This document shows, piece by piece, positions 56,197-64,000 of a DNA stretch of 64,000 bases. Both the position numbers and the translations under genes were made by a program. The stretch lies in the NCBI RefSeq assembly GCF_014189535.1, contig NZ_CP050307.1, positions 62,001 to 126,000 of the forward strand. Direction: 5' to 3'. The first letter of the stretch is position 1; every line of letters starts with the position of its first letter. The notes under the pieces are model-generated. The model made no database searches and was not told the DNA's origin. It saw nothing but the letters and a program-made list of their open reading frames with translations. Source of the stretch: Rhizobium lusitanum. Lineage in GTDB: Bacteria > Pseudomonadota > Alphaproteobacteria > Rhizobiales > Rhizobiaceae.

Positions 56197-57191
56197 TCGA
56201 AGTTCTTCAGACCGGACCACTGAACACAGTGCAGGACCTTGGCCGCTTCGGCTACAGGAACATCGGCGTCACGTCGAGCGGCGCGATGGACAGGCTGGCG
56301 CTTACCGTCGGCAATCTGCTGCTTGGCAATGAGGAGGGGGCGGCGGCCCTTGAGATCCAGACCTTCCCGTTTCGCCTTCGGTTCGAGAAAGACACGGTCG
56401 TTGCCGTCACTGGTGCTGACTGTGACGCGCGCCTCGACGGGCGCCCGCTACCGCCCTGGTGGGCAATGCCGGTTTCGGCGGGGCAGGTGCTGGAGCTCAG
56501 CACACCTCTCCAGTCTGCTCGCGCCTACCTTTGCCTTGTCGGCGGGCTTGATGTCGAGCCGGTGATGGGCTCGCGCAGCACCTCGCTACGAGGCGGATTT
56601 GGTGGACTGGAGGGTCGCTTTCTGGCGGCGAATGATCGCTTGAGTATCGCCGAGATGCAGATCAGCGCAGTGCCGGATGGTGGTTTCGGCGCCATGCCGC
56701 CGGAAGCAGCGCTTGCCGCGCATTTCCCGGCGCCGGAAGACGGTGTGCTTCTCGTTCGGGCCATCCCGGCCGGAGAATACGCACTTTTCGGCGACGAGGC
56801 GGAACGTTTCTGGACGCAGACATGGAAGATCTCGTCCCAAAGCGACCGCACCGGCTACCGGCTTTCGGGTGCCCCCATCATGCTTGCCTCACCCATGGAG
56901 ATGCGCTCGCACGGCGTTGTTCCAGGCGTTGTCCAGATGCCGCCGGCGGGAGAGCCGATCATCCAGATGAGCGACGCCAATACGGCCGGCGGCTATCCCA
57001 AGATTGCCGGTGTGGCGGAGGTCGATCTCTGGCGGCTGGGTCAGGCGCGCATTGGCAGCTGCATCCGGTTCATTCGCTCCGATGTTGCCGAGGCGCGCGC
57101 TGCCGAACAGGCGGTCAAATCCTATCTCGACGATATCAGACGCACGGTACCGATGCTCGCTCAGGCGCTCGGGGCCATGTCGCGCCGATAG
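56193..57191 (+). CDS. pxpC: 5-oxoprolinase subunit C-like / biotin-dependent carboxyltransferase half (KipA family)
   Basis: A 332-residue KipA/AHS2-domain protein with the conserved start VLQTGPLNTVQDLGRFGYRNIGVTSSGAMDRLAL and later VGGLDVEPVMGSRSTSLRGGFGGLEGR. The GTG at 56193 overlaps the pxpB stop (GTGA), so translation is coupled. It forms a heterodimer with PxpB. In urea carboxylase the same pair transfers carboxyl from biotin to urea, which makes a carboxylase role with the upstream biotin proteins plausible. Confidence 0.9.
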   Translation: MIEVLQTGPLNTVQDLGRFGYRNIGVTSSGAMDRLALTVGNLLLGNEEGAAALEIQTFPFRLRFEKDTVVAVTGADCDARLDGRPLPPWWAMPVSAGQVLELSTPLQSARAYLCLVGGLDVEPVMGSRSTSLRGGFGGLEGRFLAANDRLSIAEMQISAVPDGGFGAMPPEAALAAHFPAPEDGVLLVRAIPAGEYALFGDEAERFWTQTWKISSQSDRTGYRLSGAPIMLASPMEMRSHGVVPGVVQMPPAGEPIIQMSDANTAGGYPKIAGVAEVDLWRLGQARIGSCIRFIRSDVAEARAAEQAVKSYLDDIRRTVPMLAQALGAMSRR

Positions 57192-57228
57192 CGATCAAAT
57201 AGAGCAAGGCAAGACAGGAGAGGAAACG

Positions 57229-57996
57229 ATGAAGATCGATCTCAACTCGGACATGGGCGAGGGTTTCGGACCCTACCGGCTCTGCGACGACGAGGCGCTG
57301 ATGGACGTTGTATCGTCGGCGAATATCGCATGCGGTTTCCACGCCGGCGACCCGGAGACCATGGCGCGCATGGTGCGGCTGGCGAAGGCTCGCGGCGTCG
57401 GCATTGGCGCGCATCCGGGCTTTCCCGACCGCCTCGGTTTCGGGCGCCGGGAAATGCCGGTCGAGGCGGACGAGATGCGCCAGCAGGTCCTCTATCAATT
57501 GGGGGCACTGACGGCGATCGCCAGGGGCGAGGGGGTTCCGGTCGCCCATATCGGCTTCCACGCCGCCATGGGCAATATGATCAACCGCGACGCTGCGCTT
57601 GCCGACCTGATCATGCAAGCAATCAGCTCCGTGGATCCCGATCTTATCGTCTTCTCCATGCCCGACACGGAGATAGAGCGGGCGGCGAAACGTTCAGGGT
57701 TGAGGACGCTGACGCTCTTCCTCGCGGATCGAGCCTATGACGCCACCGGCCAACTCGTGTCGCGCAAGCTGCCGAATTCCGTCATCAAGGAAGAAGCCAA
57801 GGTCCGCGCGCGCGTGCGGCAATTTCTGGAGAGCGGAACGGTCACGACCATCGATAACCGGACGATCGAGGTGCGGGCACGCTCGATCCTGGTCCATAGC
57901 GATACGCCGGGCTCGCTTGAACTGGCAAGGATTGTCCGCAGCGAGATCGAGGCCACCGGAGCAGCGATCGCGCCGGCCCGCGACATCCTTGCCTGA
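57229..57996 (+). CDS. pxpA: PxpA-like (LamB/YcsF) protein with altered KPHG motif
   Basis: A 255-residue LamB/YcsF-family protein. Most family patterns are normal: KIDLNSDMGEGFGPYRL, SSANIACGFHAGDPETMAR, GIGAHPGFPDRLGFGRR. Two are not. HVKPHGALYN, nearly invariant in PxpA, is HIGFHAAMGN here (107-116), and the late VHGDxP is VHSDTP. The His is kept. This may be a divergent subgroup with another substrate. ATG 57229 follows AGGAGAGG. It is last in the carboxylase-pxp run, before the aminotransferase. Confidence 0.85.
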   Translation: MKIDLNSDMGEGFGPYRLCDDEALMDVVSSANIACGFHAGDPETMARMVRLAKARGVGIGAHPGFPDRLGFGRREMPVEADEMRQQVLYQLGALTAIARGEGVPVAHIGFHAAMGNMINRDAALADLIMQAISSVDPDLIVFSMPDTEIERAAKRSGLRTLTLFLADRAYDATGQLVSRKLPNSVIKEEAKVRARVRQFLESGTVTTIDNRTIEVRARSILVHSDTPGSLELARIVRSEIEATGAAIAPARDILA

Positions 57997-58046
57997 ACAG
58001 CCCGGCCGCAACCCAATATTTCAACGATCACCGAAAGTAGCAAACA

Positions 58047-59249
58047 ATGCCGACCCTAGCCGACCGCCTCAAGAATGTTTCCATATCCGCCTCCGCTGCT
58101 ATGACACAGCGCGCCCGCGATCTTGCATCGAAGGGGATCAATGTTGTTTCCCTGTCGTCGGGCGAGCCGGATTTCCCAACGCCACTCCATGCGATCGACG
58201 CGGCCCATGCCGCGGCTCTCGCTGGAGACACCAAATATCCGCCGCTCGACGGCACGCTTGCCCTGAGAACGGCCATTGCGCGGAAATTCAAGCGGGAGAA
58301 CGGGCTCGACTATGATCCAAGCCAGATCGTCGTCGCCGGCGGCGGCAAGCAGGTGATCTTCAACGCAATCCTTGCGACCTGCAACCCGGGAGACGAGGTG
58401 GTGATCCCCGCGCCGGGCTGGATCAGCTATGCCGATATCGTCCGCTTTGCGGGTGGCGTGCCTGTTCCCGTCGCATGCAAGCAGGAAAACGGTTTCAAGT
58501 TGCGTGCCGAGGATCTGGAGGCGGTGATCACGCCTAGGACGAAATGGCTGTTCCTGAATTTTCCGAACAATCCGACGGGCGCTGCCTGCTCGCGGGCCGA
58601 AATGGCGGCGATTGCCGAGGTCATGCTGCGCCATCCCGACGTGTGGATCATGACCGACGACATTTATGAGCATCTGATCTACGACGATTTTGAGTTCTGT
58701 ACGATCGCCGAGGTCGAGCCGCGCCTCTACGACAGGGTGCTGACCGTCAACGGCGCGTCCAAGGCCTATGCCATGACGGGATGGCGGCTGGGCTTCTGCG
58801 GTGGGCCAAAGGATTTGATTTCCGCCATTAGCAACGTCAACGGCCAGAACAGCGGTGGAACGTCCACGATCACCCAGGCCGCCGCCGTGGCGGTTCTGGA
58901 CGGTCCGCAGGATCTTTTGAAGGAGCGGGCGGCGATCTATAAGCAGCGCCGCGACTTCGTGCTCGACAAGCTCGCCTGTATCGAGGGGCTTACCTGCCAC
59001 AAGCCGGAAGGGGCATTCTACATTTTCCCCAGTATTGCCGGTCTTATCGGCAAGACCAGCAAGTCCGGCCGTAAAATAGAAACCGATGCGGATTTCGTCA
59101 TGGGGCTCGTTGACGAGCAACATGTGGCGACCGTGCAGGGCGGGGCCTACGGCATGAGCCCGTTCTTCCGCATCTCCTACGCCACCAGCATGGAGAAGCT
59201 CGCCGACGGCTGCGCGCGCATAGCGCAGTTCTGCCATGATCTGAAATAG
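58047..59249 (+). CDS. Class I/II pyridoxal-phosphate aminotransferase
   Basis: A 400-residue fold-type I aminotransferase of the AspC/aromatic group. Visible motifs are SLSSGEPDFPTPLHAIDAA, FPNNPTGAACS, a conserved Tyr in MTDDIYEHLIY, and the PLP lysine in NGASKAYAMTGWRLGF (Lys239). It moves amino groups between an amino acid and a 2-oxo acid. It starts 50 bases after the pxpA-like gene and is probably in the same operon. It may process the amine product of the carboxylase/oxoprolinase step; the partner is not known. Confidence 0.9.
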   Translation: MPTLADRLKNVSISASAAMTQRARDLASKGINVVSLSSGEPDFPTPLHAIDAAHAAALAGDTKYPPLDGTLALRTAIARKFKRENGLDYDPSQIVVAGGGKQVIFNAILATCNPGDEVVIPAPGWISYADIVRFAGGVPVPVACKQENGFKLRAEDLEAVITPRTKWLFLNFPNNPTGAACSRAEMAAIAEVMLRHPDVWIMTDDIYEHLIYDDFEFCTIAEVEPRLYDRVLTVNGASKAYAMTGWRLGFCGGPKDLISAISNVNGQNSGGTSTITQAAAVAVLDGPQDLLKERAAIYKQRRDFVLDKLACIEGLTCHKPEGAFYIFPSIAGLIGKTSKSGRKIETDADFVMGLVDEQHVATVQGGAYGMSPFFRISYATSMEKLADGCARIAQFCHDLK

Positions 59250-59296
59250 GATGGGACCTGAAATAACATGATGAGGCAGGCTGAGCGGCGAGAGGC

Positions 59297-60202
59297 TTAC
59301 TGCTTCAGCCGCTCGGTCAGCTCCCGGAGAATCTCCTGCACGGCGGCGGCAGGGTCGGAGAGCGATGTGTGTTCGGACACGCAGAGCGACAGCGTCTCCT
59401 CGATCTTCGGCGAGATGCTCCGCGAAACAATCGGACCGGTGCCCTCGGACACGATACGGTCGGCGACTGCCTTGGGCATGATGGTCGCGCCGAGGCCGGT
59501 GCCGACGGCCCGCGCCAGCGTCCGGATGACCTCGACCTCACCGATTACCGTCAGATTGGTGCGGCTTCGCGAGAAGGCGGTTTCCACTGCCCGCCGCACG
59601 AAATTGTAGGGCGGCGGCAACAGGAACGGCAGGGATTCGAGTGCTGAAATGGCAATCGGGGCGTCGCTGGCTTCGATGCCGAATTTCTCATGCGCAACAA
59701 GGTAGAAATCCTCCCGGAGAAGGGGGGAGAACCGCAGGCCTTTCATCGGGCCAGCGCCATGGATCAGCGCGATTTCGAGCCGGTTGTTCATCAGCATCTG
59801 GCTGTATGTCTGCCCGACGCTCTCCGTGAGGTGAAGCACGATGCCCGGATGGCGACGCCTTGTTTCCGCCAGAAGCTCGAAGGAGAGCGTTGCGGCACCG
59901 CTGAACGGCGTGAGGCCGACGGAGACCCGGCCCGCGAGATGCTTGCCCGCCGCGACCACATCGGCGTGGGCTTGTTCCATCTGGCGCAGGATGATCTGGG
60001 CGTGCCGATAAAGCTCGGCACCGGCATCCGTCATGACGACACCTTGCTGGCTTCGTATGAGGAGCTTCGTTCCGAAGTGTTCCTCGAGTGCGGCGAGCTG
60101 CTGGCTGAGTGCTGGCTGTGCGATGTGGAGTATATCGGCAGCTCTTGTGATGCTGCCGGTATCAACGATCACAACGAATGATTTGAAACGCCTGATATCC
60201 AT
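59297..60202 (-). CDS. LysR-family transcriptional regulator (Nac/CbbR-like)
   Basis: A 301-residue LysR regulator. HTH: MDIRRFKSFVVIVDTGSITRAADILHIAQPALSQQLAALEEHFG; effector domain from ~90, with VGLTPFSGAATLSFELL. ATG 60202 starts the HTH exactly; an earlier in-frame codon adds nothing. It is convergent with the aminotransferase gene and divergent from the SDR-importer operon; a clean LysR box is at 60394-60408. Confidence 0.92.
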   Translation of the reverse strand: MDIRRFKSFVVIVDTGSITRAADILHIAQPALSQQLAALEEHFGTKLLIRSQQGVVMTDAGAELYRHAQIILRQMEQAHADVVAAGKHLAGRVSVGLTPFSGAATLSFELLAETRRRHPGIVLHLTESVGQTYSQMLMNNRLEIALIHGAGPMKGLRFSPLLREDFYLVAHEKFGIEASDAPIAISALESLPFLLPPPYNFVRRAVETAFSRSRTNLTVIGEVEVIRTLARAVGTGLGATIMPKAVADRIVSEGTGPIVSRSISPKIEETLSLCVSEHTSLSDPAAAVQEILRELTERLKQ

Positions 60203-60393
60203 TCGATGTTGATGCTCACCATTGCAGCCGACCGGCATGTTACAGCCTGACTGTTAGTTTACAACGTCTTCCCTCCCAAGCACTTTTTAAGCGGAAAACG
60301 CTGGAGTGGAAGCGCCGCCGACCGGCCTTCGGCTATGAAAACATGTGGATTCATCCAATGGAATCAATGCCCGGATGCGGCTGGATACCCTTC

Positions 60394-60408
60394 ATAAGAT
60401 AGGCTTAT
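60394..60408. promoter_or_regulatory. LysR-type operator (T-N11-A dyad)
   Basis: ATAAGATAGGCTTAT: perfect five-base arms ATAAG and CTTAT around ATAGG, with the spacing ATA-N9-TAT of Nac-like regulators. It is about 75 bases before the SDR gene. A second dyad follows at 60418-60433. Confidence 0.6.
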
Positions 60409-60417
60409 CCCTCCAAA

Positions 60418-60433
60418 GATAATCGGAATTATC
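60418..60433. promoter_or_regulatory. Second dyad next to the LysR box
   Basis: GATAAT and ATTATC are exact complements around CGGA. The site is ten bases from the box at 60394 and could be the activation site of the same LysR protein. Confidence 0.45.
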
Positions 60434-60481
60434 GCCCGACGGAAAGGTCGGCTAAGGTTCCGCAAACAAAAGGGAACAGTG

Positions 60482-61240
60482 ATGCCATTCTCCGATTATA
60501 AGACCGCACTGGTCACAGGTGCGTCCTCCGGAATAGGGGCGGCGATCGTCGAGCGTCTTTGTGCCGAGGGGCTTGAGGTGCACGCGGTTGCGCGCAATGG
60601 CGAGCTTTTGCAGAAGCTGGCGGAGCGCACCGGCTGCATCGCGCATGTGATCGACGTCACCGACAAAGCGGCCCTCGCGGATCTGACGAAGCGCATCCCG
60701 TTCGATATTCTCGTCAACAATGCCGGCGTTGATCGTCCCAAGAAATTCCTGGATGCCGACGAAGGCGATATCGATCTCCTTATCGACGTCAACCTGCGCG
60801 CCGTCCTCCATCTCTGCCGGATGGTGGTGCCGGGAATGGTGGCGCGCGATCGCGGTCACGTCATCAATATCTCGTCGATCGCCGGCGTCTATAATTTTGG
60901 CGGCAACTCCTCCTATCACGCGACGAAGGCGGGCGTCAGCATGCTGTCGAACCAGCTGCGCATCGACGCCTTCGGCAAGCGGGTGCGCGTAACGGAAATC
61001 TGCCCCGGCCGCGTCGCGACCGACATCTTCGCGCATGTCCATGGTGACAGCCCTGAGGTGCGGGAACGCTTCATCGATGGTTTCGAGCTCCCCCAGGCGA
61101 AGGATATCGCCGATGCCATCGCCTTTGCGATCGCAGCACCAGTTGCCGTGAACATCGGCCATATGGAAATCACGCCGACCCTTCAGGTGATGGGCGGCTT
61201 GCAAACGGCAAAGCCCCAATCTTCCAAGCAAGGGGATTGA
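60482..61240 (+). CDS. Short-chain dehydrogenase/reductase (YdfG-like)
   Basis: A 252-residue NAD(P)-dependent SDR. The cofactor motif is TGASSGIG, followed by NNAGV, the catalytic Ser in ISSIAGVYNFGG and YHATK (Tyr and Lys). PGRVATDIF and the later part resemble YdfG, a dehydrogenase of serine and 3-hydroxy acids. ATG 60482 follows AGGGAAC; a GTG three bases earlier is also in frame. It is first in an operon with an amino-acid-type importer, so it may act on the imported compound. Confidence 0.88.
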   Translation: MPFSDYKTALVTGASSGIGAAIVERLCAEGLEVHAVARNGELLQKLAERTGCIAHVIDVTDKAALADLTKRIPFDILVNNAGVDRPKKFLDADEGDIDLLIDVNLRAVLHLCRMVVPGMVARDRGHVINISSIAGVYNFGGNSSYHATKAGVSMLSNQLRIDAFGKRVRVTEICPGRVATDIFAHVHGDSPEVRERFIDGFELPQAKDIADAIAFAIAAPVAVNIGHMEITPTLQVMGGLQTAKPQSSKQGD

Positions 61241-61244
61241 GGTC

Positions 61245-61952
61245 GTGGGCAAGCTCGATCTCTCCGCGATCCTGAGCAATCCAGAATATGTCTCGATGCT
61301 GCTGCACGGGGTCGAGATGACCTTTGTCGTGGCGATCGGTTCCTGGCTTCTGGCGATGACCCTTGCCATGCTTCTTCTCGGCCTGCGATATGCGCCCGGT
61401 CTGGTCGGCAATGCAATCGTCTCCGCCTATGTCTCCTATCACCGGAACGTCCCGACGCTGGTGCAGCTGATGCTCTGGTATTTCGGCATTTTCGCCCTGA
61501 TGCCGCAGCCGGTCACCGATTGGCTGAACGATCACAATGCCGAGGCGACCTTCGCGATCATCGGGCTTGGCCTGTGCCAGGCGGCCTATTTCAGCGAAGA
61601 TCTTCGCTCCGGCCTGCGCTCGGTGAGCCCTGGGCAAATGGAGGCGGCGCGCGCGCTCGGCCATGGATATATCTCGGCCATGCGCTTCGTGATGATCCCG
61701 CAGGGGATCAGAAATGCGCTGCCCGCGCTGATCAATCATAGCGTTTCCCTGTTCCAGAACAGCAGCCTGGCAGTCGCAATCGGTGTCGCGGAACTGACCT
61801 ACGCCGTCAAGGAAGTGGAGAATCTCAGCTTCCTGACCTTCGAGACCTATCTGCTGGCCACCGTTCTCTATCTCGCCTTCTCGCTGATGATCATGGTTGC
61901 CGGCGGATATGTCACCCGGAGAACCAATCCGATCAGGAGTGGACGGGCATGA
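61245..61952 (+). CDS. Amino-acid-type ABC transporter permease 1
   Basis: A 235-residue permease with SYVSYHRNVPTLVQLMLWYFGIFAL and an EAA loop around [23 protein letters not shown]. The start is the GTG at 61245, close behind the SDR stop. It overlaps permease 2 by four bases (ATGA). The long hydrophilic stretch near residues 80-100 (MPQPVTDWLNDHNAEA) is typical for one of the two subunits of these importers. Confidence 0.88.
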   Translation: MGKLDLSAILSNPEYVSMLLHGVEMTFVVAIGSWLLAMTLAMLLLGLRYAPGLVGNAIVSAYVSYHRNVPTLVQLMLWYFGIFALMPQPVTDWLNDHNAEATFAIIGLGLCQAAYFSEDLRSGLRSVSPGQMEAARALGHGYISAMRFVMIPQGIRNALPALINHSVSLFQNSSLAVAIGVAELTYAVKEVENLSFLTFETYLLATVLYLAFSLMIMVAGGYVTRRTNPIRSGRA

Positions 61953-62707
61953 TCGGCGATATCATCCAGATCATCCATGATTACTGGCTCCTGCTGCTCG
62001 TCGGGCAATATCCGAATGGCCCGATCGGCGGGCTTGCGGCAACGCTGATCCTCTCGGTCCTGGCAATCGCCTTTGCCTTTCCGTTTAGCATCCTCCTGGC
62101 GCTGGCCCGGCTTTCGAAGTCACCGTTTTTGAGGTGGCCCGTCACCGCGCTGGTTTATTTCACGCGTGGCGTACCTCTGCTGATGCTCATCCTCTGGGGT
62201 TATTTCCTCGTGCCCCTGCTGACGGGCGCCGACGTTCCGAGCTTCGTTACCATGCTTGTGACGCTGGTCGTCTATCAGGGCGTTTTCCTCAGCGAAGTCG
62301 TGCGCGGCGGCATTCTTGCTCTGGGGCACGGCCAGACGGAAGCGGCCCGGGCGCTTGGGCATGGCTATTTCAATACCATGCGCTACGTCGTCCTGCCCCA
62401 GGCGCTGTTCAACGTGATCCCAAGCATCCTTTCTGTTCTGGTGTCGACGATTAAGGACACCACGCTCGGATACGTGATCAACGTGCCGGACCTCACTTTC
62501 GCGGCCAACCAGATCAACAACCAGCTTTTGACCCAGCCATTCCAGGTCTTCTTCATCCTGGCGGCCGTCTACTACGTGATCTGCTGGTCATTGACCCAGG
62601 TGGCATCGTTTCTGGAGCGGCGGATCACCCGCAAGCGCGCCGGCACGGCCGCACAGAAGCCCGAGAACGTCCTGCAACTCAAAGCTCTTACGGATCAGTC
62701 GCTATGA
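61949..62707 (+). CDS. Amino-acid-type ABC transporter permease 2
   Basis: A 252-residue permease. It has [19 protein letters not shown] and an EAA loop with [29 protein letters not shown] 61949 overlaps the stop of permease 1. With it, it should form the transmembrane pair. The basic C-terminus ends close to the ATPase start, with which it overlaps by four bases. Confidence 0.9.
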   Translation: MIGDIIQIIHDYWLLLLVGQYPNGPIGGLAATLILSVLAIAFAFPFSILLALARLSKSPFLRWPVTALVYFTRGVPLLMLILWGYFLVPLLTGADVPSFVTMLVTLVVYQGVFLSEVVRGGILALGHGQTEAARALGHGYFNTMRYVVLPQALFNVIPSILSVLVSTIKDTTLGYVINVPDLTFAANQINNQLLTQPFQVFFILAAVYYVICWSLTQVASFLERRITRKRAGTAAQKPENVLQLKALTDQSL

Positions 62708-63468
62708 CCCTCACCCAGTCCTCCCAGAATCCGCCCATGATCCGGCTGTCCGGGGTGCGTAAGTCCTATGGCCATTTCGAGGTCCTCAAGGGGATCGATG
62801 CCGAGGTGGCGCGGGGCGAGGTTGTCGTCGTCTGCGGCCCGTCCGGTTCGGGAAAATCCACCTTGATCCGGACGGTGAACCGGCTTGAGGAAATCGCCAG
62901 CGGATCGATTACCTGCGACGGCAATGACATGCATGGTTCGGTGCCCGCCAGTGAGATGAACCGCCGACGCAGCCGCATCGGTTTCGTGTTCCAGAATTTC
63001 AACCTGTTCCCGCATCTGTCGGTTCTCGACAACATCGCGATGTCGCCGATCCGAGTGAAAGGGGTCGCGCGCGATGTCGCCCGCAGCAAGGCGAAGCAGC
63101 TTCTCGACAGGGTGGGGCTGGCCGACAAGGCAGGCGCTTTTCCCGCCCAGCTTTCCGGCGGGCAGCAGCAGCGGGTGGCGATCGCGCGCGCTTTGGCCAT
63201 GGAGCCGCCGGTGATGCTGTTTGATGAGCCGACAAGCGCGCTGGATCCGGAAATGGTCGGCGAGGTGCTCGCGGTCATGAAGACCCTGGCAGCCGACGGC
63301 ATGACGATGATGTGCGTCACCCACGAGATGGGATTTGCCCGCGATGTCGCCGATCGCGTCTGGTTCATGGATGACGGGCTGATCCTCGAGGCGGCGCCAC
63401 CCAAAGAATTCTTTTCCAACCCGCAACATGCGCGTGCTCAGCGGTTTCTCGCTGATTTGCGGCATTGA
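62704..63468 (+). CDS. Amino-acid-type ABC transporter ATP-binding protein
   Basis: A 254-residue ATPase: Walker [10 protein letters not shown]-loop [10 protein letters not shown], signature [16 protein letters not shown], Walker [16 protein letters not shown]-loop VTHEM. It powers the importer. The start overlaps the permease stop (ATGA). Confidence 0.93.
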   Translation: MTLTQSSQNPPMIRLSGVRKSYGHFEVLKGIDAEVARGEVVVVCGPSGSGKSTLIRTVNRLEEIASGSITCDGNDMHGSVPASEMNRRRSRIGFVFQNFNLFPHLSVLDNIAMSPIRVKGVARDVARSKAKQLLDRVGLADKAGAFPAQLSGGQQQRVAIARALAMEPPVMLFDEPTSALDPEMVGEVLAVMKTLAADGMTMMCVTHEMGFARDVADRVWFMDDGLILEAAPPKEFFSNPQHARAQRFLADLRH

Positions 63469-63496
63469 TTTTGTCCAACCCACAGGAGACTTTGCA

Positions 63497-64000
63497 ATGA
63501 ACATGACGTCATGGACCCTAAGCATCGCGCTCGCAACAACAGCGCTGGCCGGGTCGGCGAATGCGGATCAGCTGGCCGATATTATGACGGCGAAGGTGAT
63601 CCGTTGCGGAACCTTTGCCGACGTTCCACCCTTTGCCTCTCCGGACCCGAAAACGCGCGAAATGGTCGGCTTCGACGTCGATCTCTGCGGCGCGATCGCC
63701 CAAGCACTTGGCGTTAAGCCGGAAATCAAGCCGGTTTCCGTCGAAGCGCGCGTTCCCGAAGTCAAGCTCGGTCATGTCGATATCGCCGTTGCCAATCTCG
63801 CCTATACCGTCAGCCGCTCCGAGCAGATCCAGTTCAGCGACCCTTATTACCTGGCTAAGGAAATGCTGATCGTCAAGGTCGGCGATGCCGGCCAGAAGAA
63901 GGCTGATTTTGCCGGCGTTCGCCTGGCATCGACCAAGGGTTCGACCTCGGAACTCTCTATCCGCCTCAACAAGTCGCAGCCGCTGACCTTCCAGGATACG
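63497..64000 (+). CDS. Amino-acid-type ABC transporter binding protein (runs off window)
   Basis: The first 168 residues of a family 3 binding protein. The signal peptide ends GSANA near residue 22. The mature part has KVIRCGTFADVPPF, MVGFDVDLCGAIAQALG, VPEVKLGHVDIAVANLAYTVSRSEQIQFSDPYY and then LASTKGSTSE. ATG 63497 follows AGGAG by seven to eight bases. It is the last member seen of the SDR-importer operon. Confidence 0.9.
   Translation, partial: MNMTSWTLSIALATTALAGSANADQLADIMTAKVIRCGTFADVPPFASPDPKTREMVGFDVDLCGAIAQALGVKPEIKPVSVEARVPEVKLGHVDIAVANLAYTVSRSEQIQFSDPYYLAKEMLIVKVGDAGQKKADFAGVRLASTKGSTSELSIRLNKSQPLTFQDT

Overview
The window (64 kb, GC-rich apart from a few AT-rich intergenic stretches and one small island) looks like Rhizobiaceae DNA (alphaproteobacteria, Hyphomicrobiales; Rhizobium/Agrobacterium/Sinorhizobium type). 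The main reasons are a full erythritol catabolic locus with the gene content known from Rhizobium and Brucella, an Agrobacterium-type lysine 6-dehydrogenase, and many small amino-acid and sugar ABC importers each next to its own regulator. There are no rRNA or tRNA genes, phage genes, transposases or CRISPR arrays. The region is a string of catabolic cassettes.

Layout. 1-0.7 kb: 5' end of thiC with a TPP riboswitch. 0.8-6.4 kb: a LacI-family regulator and a small alpha/beta-barrel protein, divergent from a polar amino-acid-type ABC importer and a D-2-hydroxyacid dehydrogenase; two gluconate-repressor-like palindromes lie between them. 6.5-13.2 kb: a hydrolase, a LysR regulator, and a cassette of binding protein (frameshifted), Asp/Glu-type racemase, permease, ATPase and D-amino-acid dehydrogenase-like oxidoreductase, which suggests amino-acid racemisation and oxidation. 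13.2-15 kb: an Lrp regulator divergent from a lysine 6-dehydrogenase. 15-18.5 kb: a periplasmic cyclohexadienyl dehydratase-like protein, an aldo/keto reductase and a Bcr-type drug transporter. 18.5-20 kb: a lower-GC island with a membrane/pentapeptide-like protein. 20-22.3 kb: a cupin, LysR and carboxymuconolactone decarboxylase-like trio. 22.6-26 kb: two MFS transporters, one with a ~190-residue soluble insertion. 26.4-29.8 kb: a glycosyltransferase-like protein, a Ser-rich protein, a GNAT acetyltransferase and peptidase T. 30-34.7 kb: a LysR regulator with a well-formed operator, an oxalomesaconate tautomerase/PrpF-like enzyme and a NitT/TauT-type importer.

34.9-52.8 kb is the polyol region. 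eryA (kinase), eryB (dehydrogenase, frameshifted), eryC, eryD, a DeoR regulator, eryH and eryI run on the minus strand. A DUF2291 protein and the eryEFG sugar importer run on the plus strand. A 933-bp gap between them carries repeated TAACATA/TATGTTA motifs that also occur beside the DeoR gene. Next come a second DeoR regulator, a second FGGY kinase and a second GlpD-like dehydrogenase, facing a class II aldolase: possibly a second polyol pathway.

53.2-64 kb is the most unusual segment: a biotin carboxyl carrier protein, a biotin carboxylase, a second carrier-like protein that has lost the biotinyl lysine, PxpB, PxpC and a PxpA whose normally conserved KPHG motif is altered, then an aminotransferase. 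A LysR gene is divergent from an SDR dehydrogenase and a four-gene amino-acid-type importer that runs off the window. Because PxpB/PxpC are homologous to the carboxyltransferase part of urea carboxylase, this set contains all parts of a biotin-dependent carboxylase and may act on something other than 5-oxoproline.

Two genes (binding protein at 8.7-9.5 kb, eryB at 39-40.5 kb) are each broken by a one-base change in a homopolymer, so sequencing error is a live alternative to true pseudogenes.
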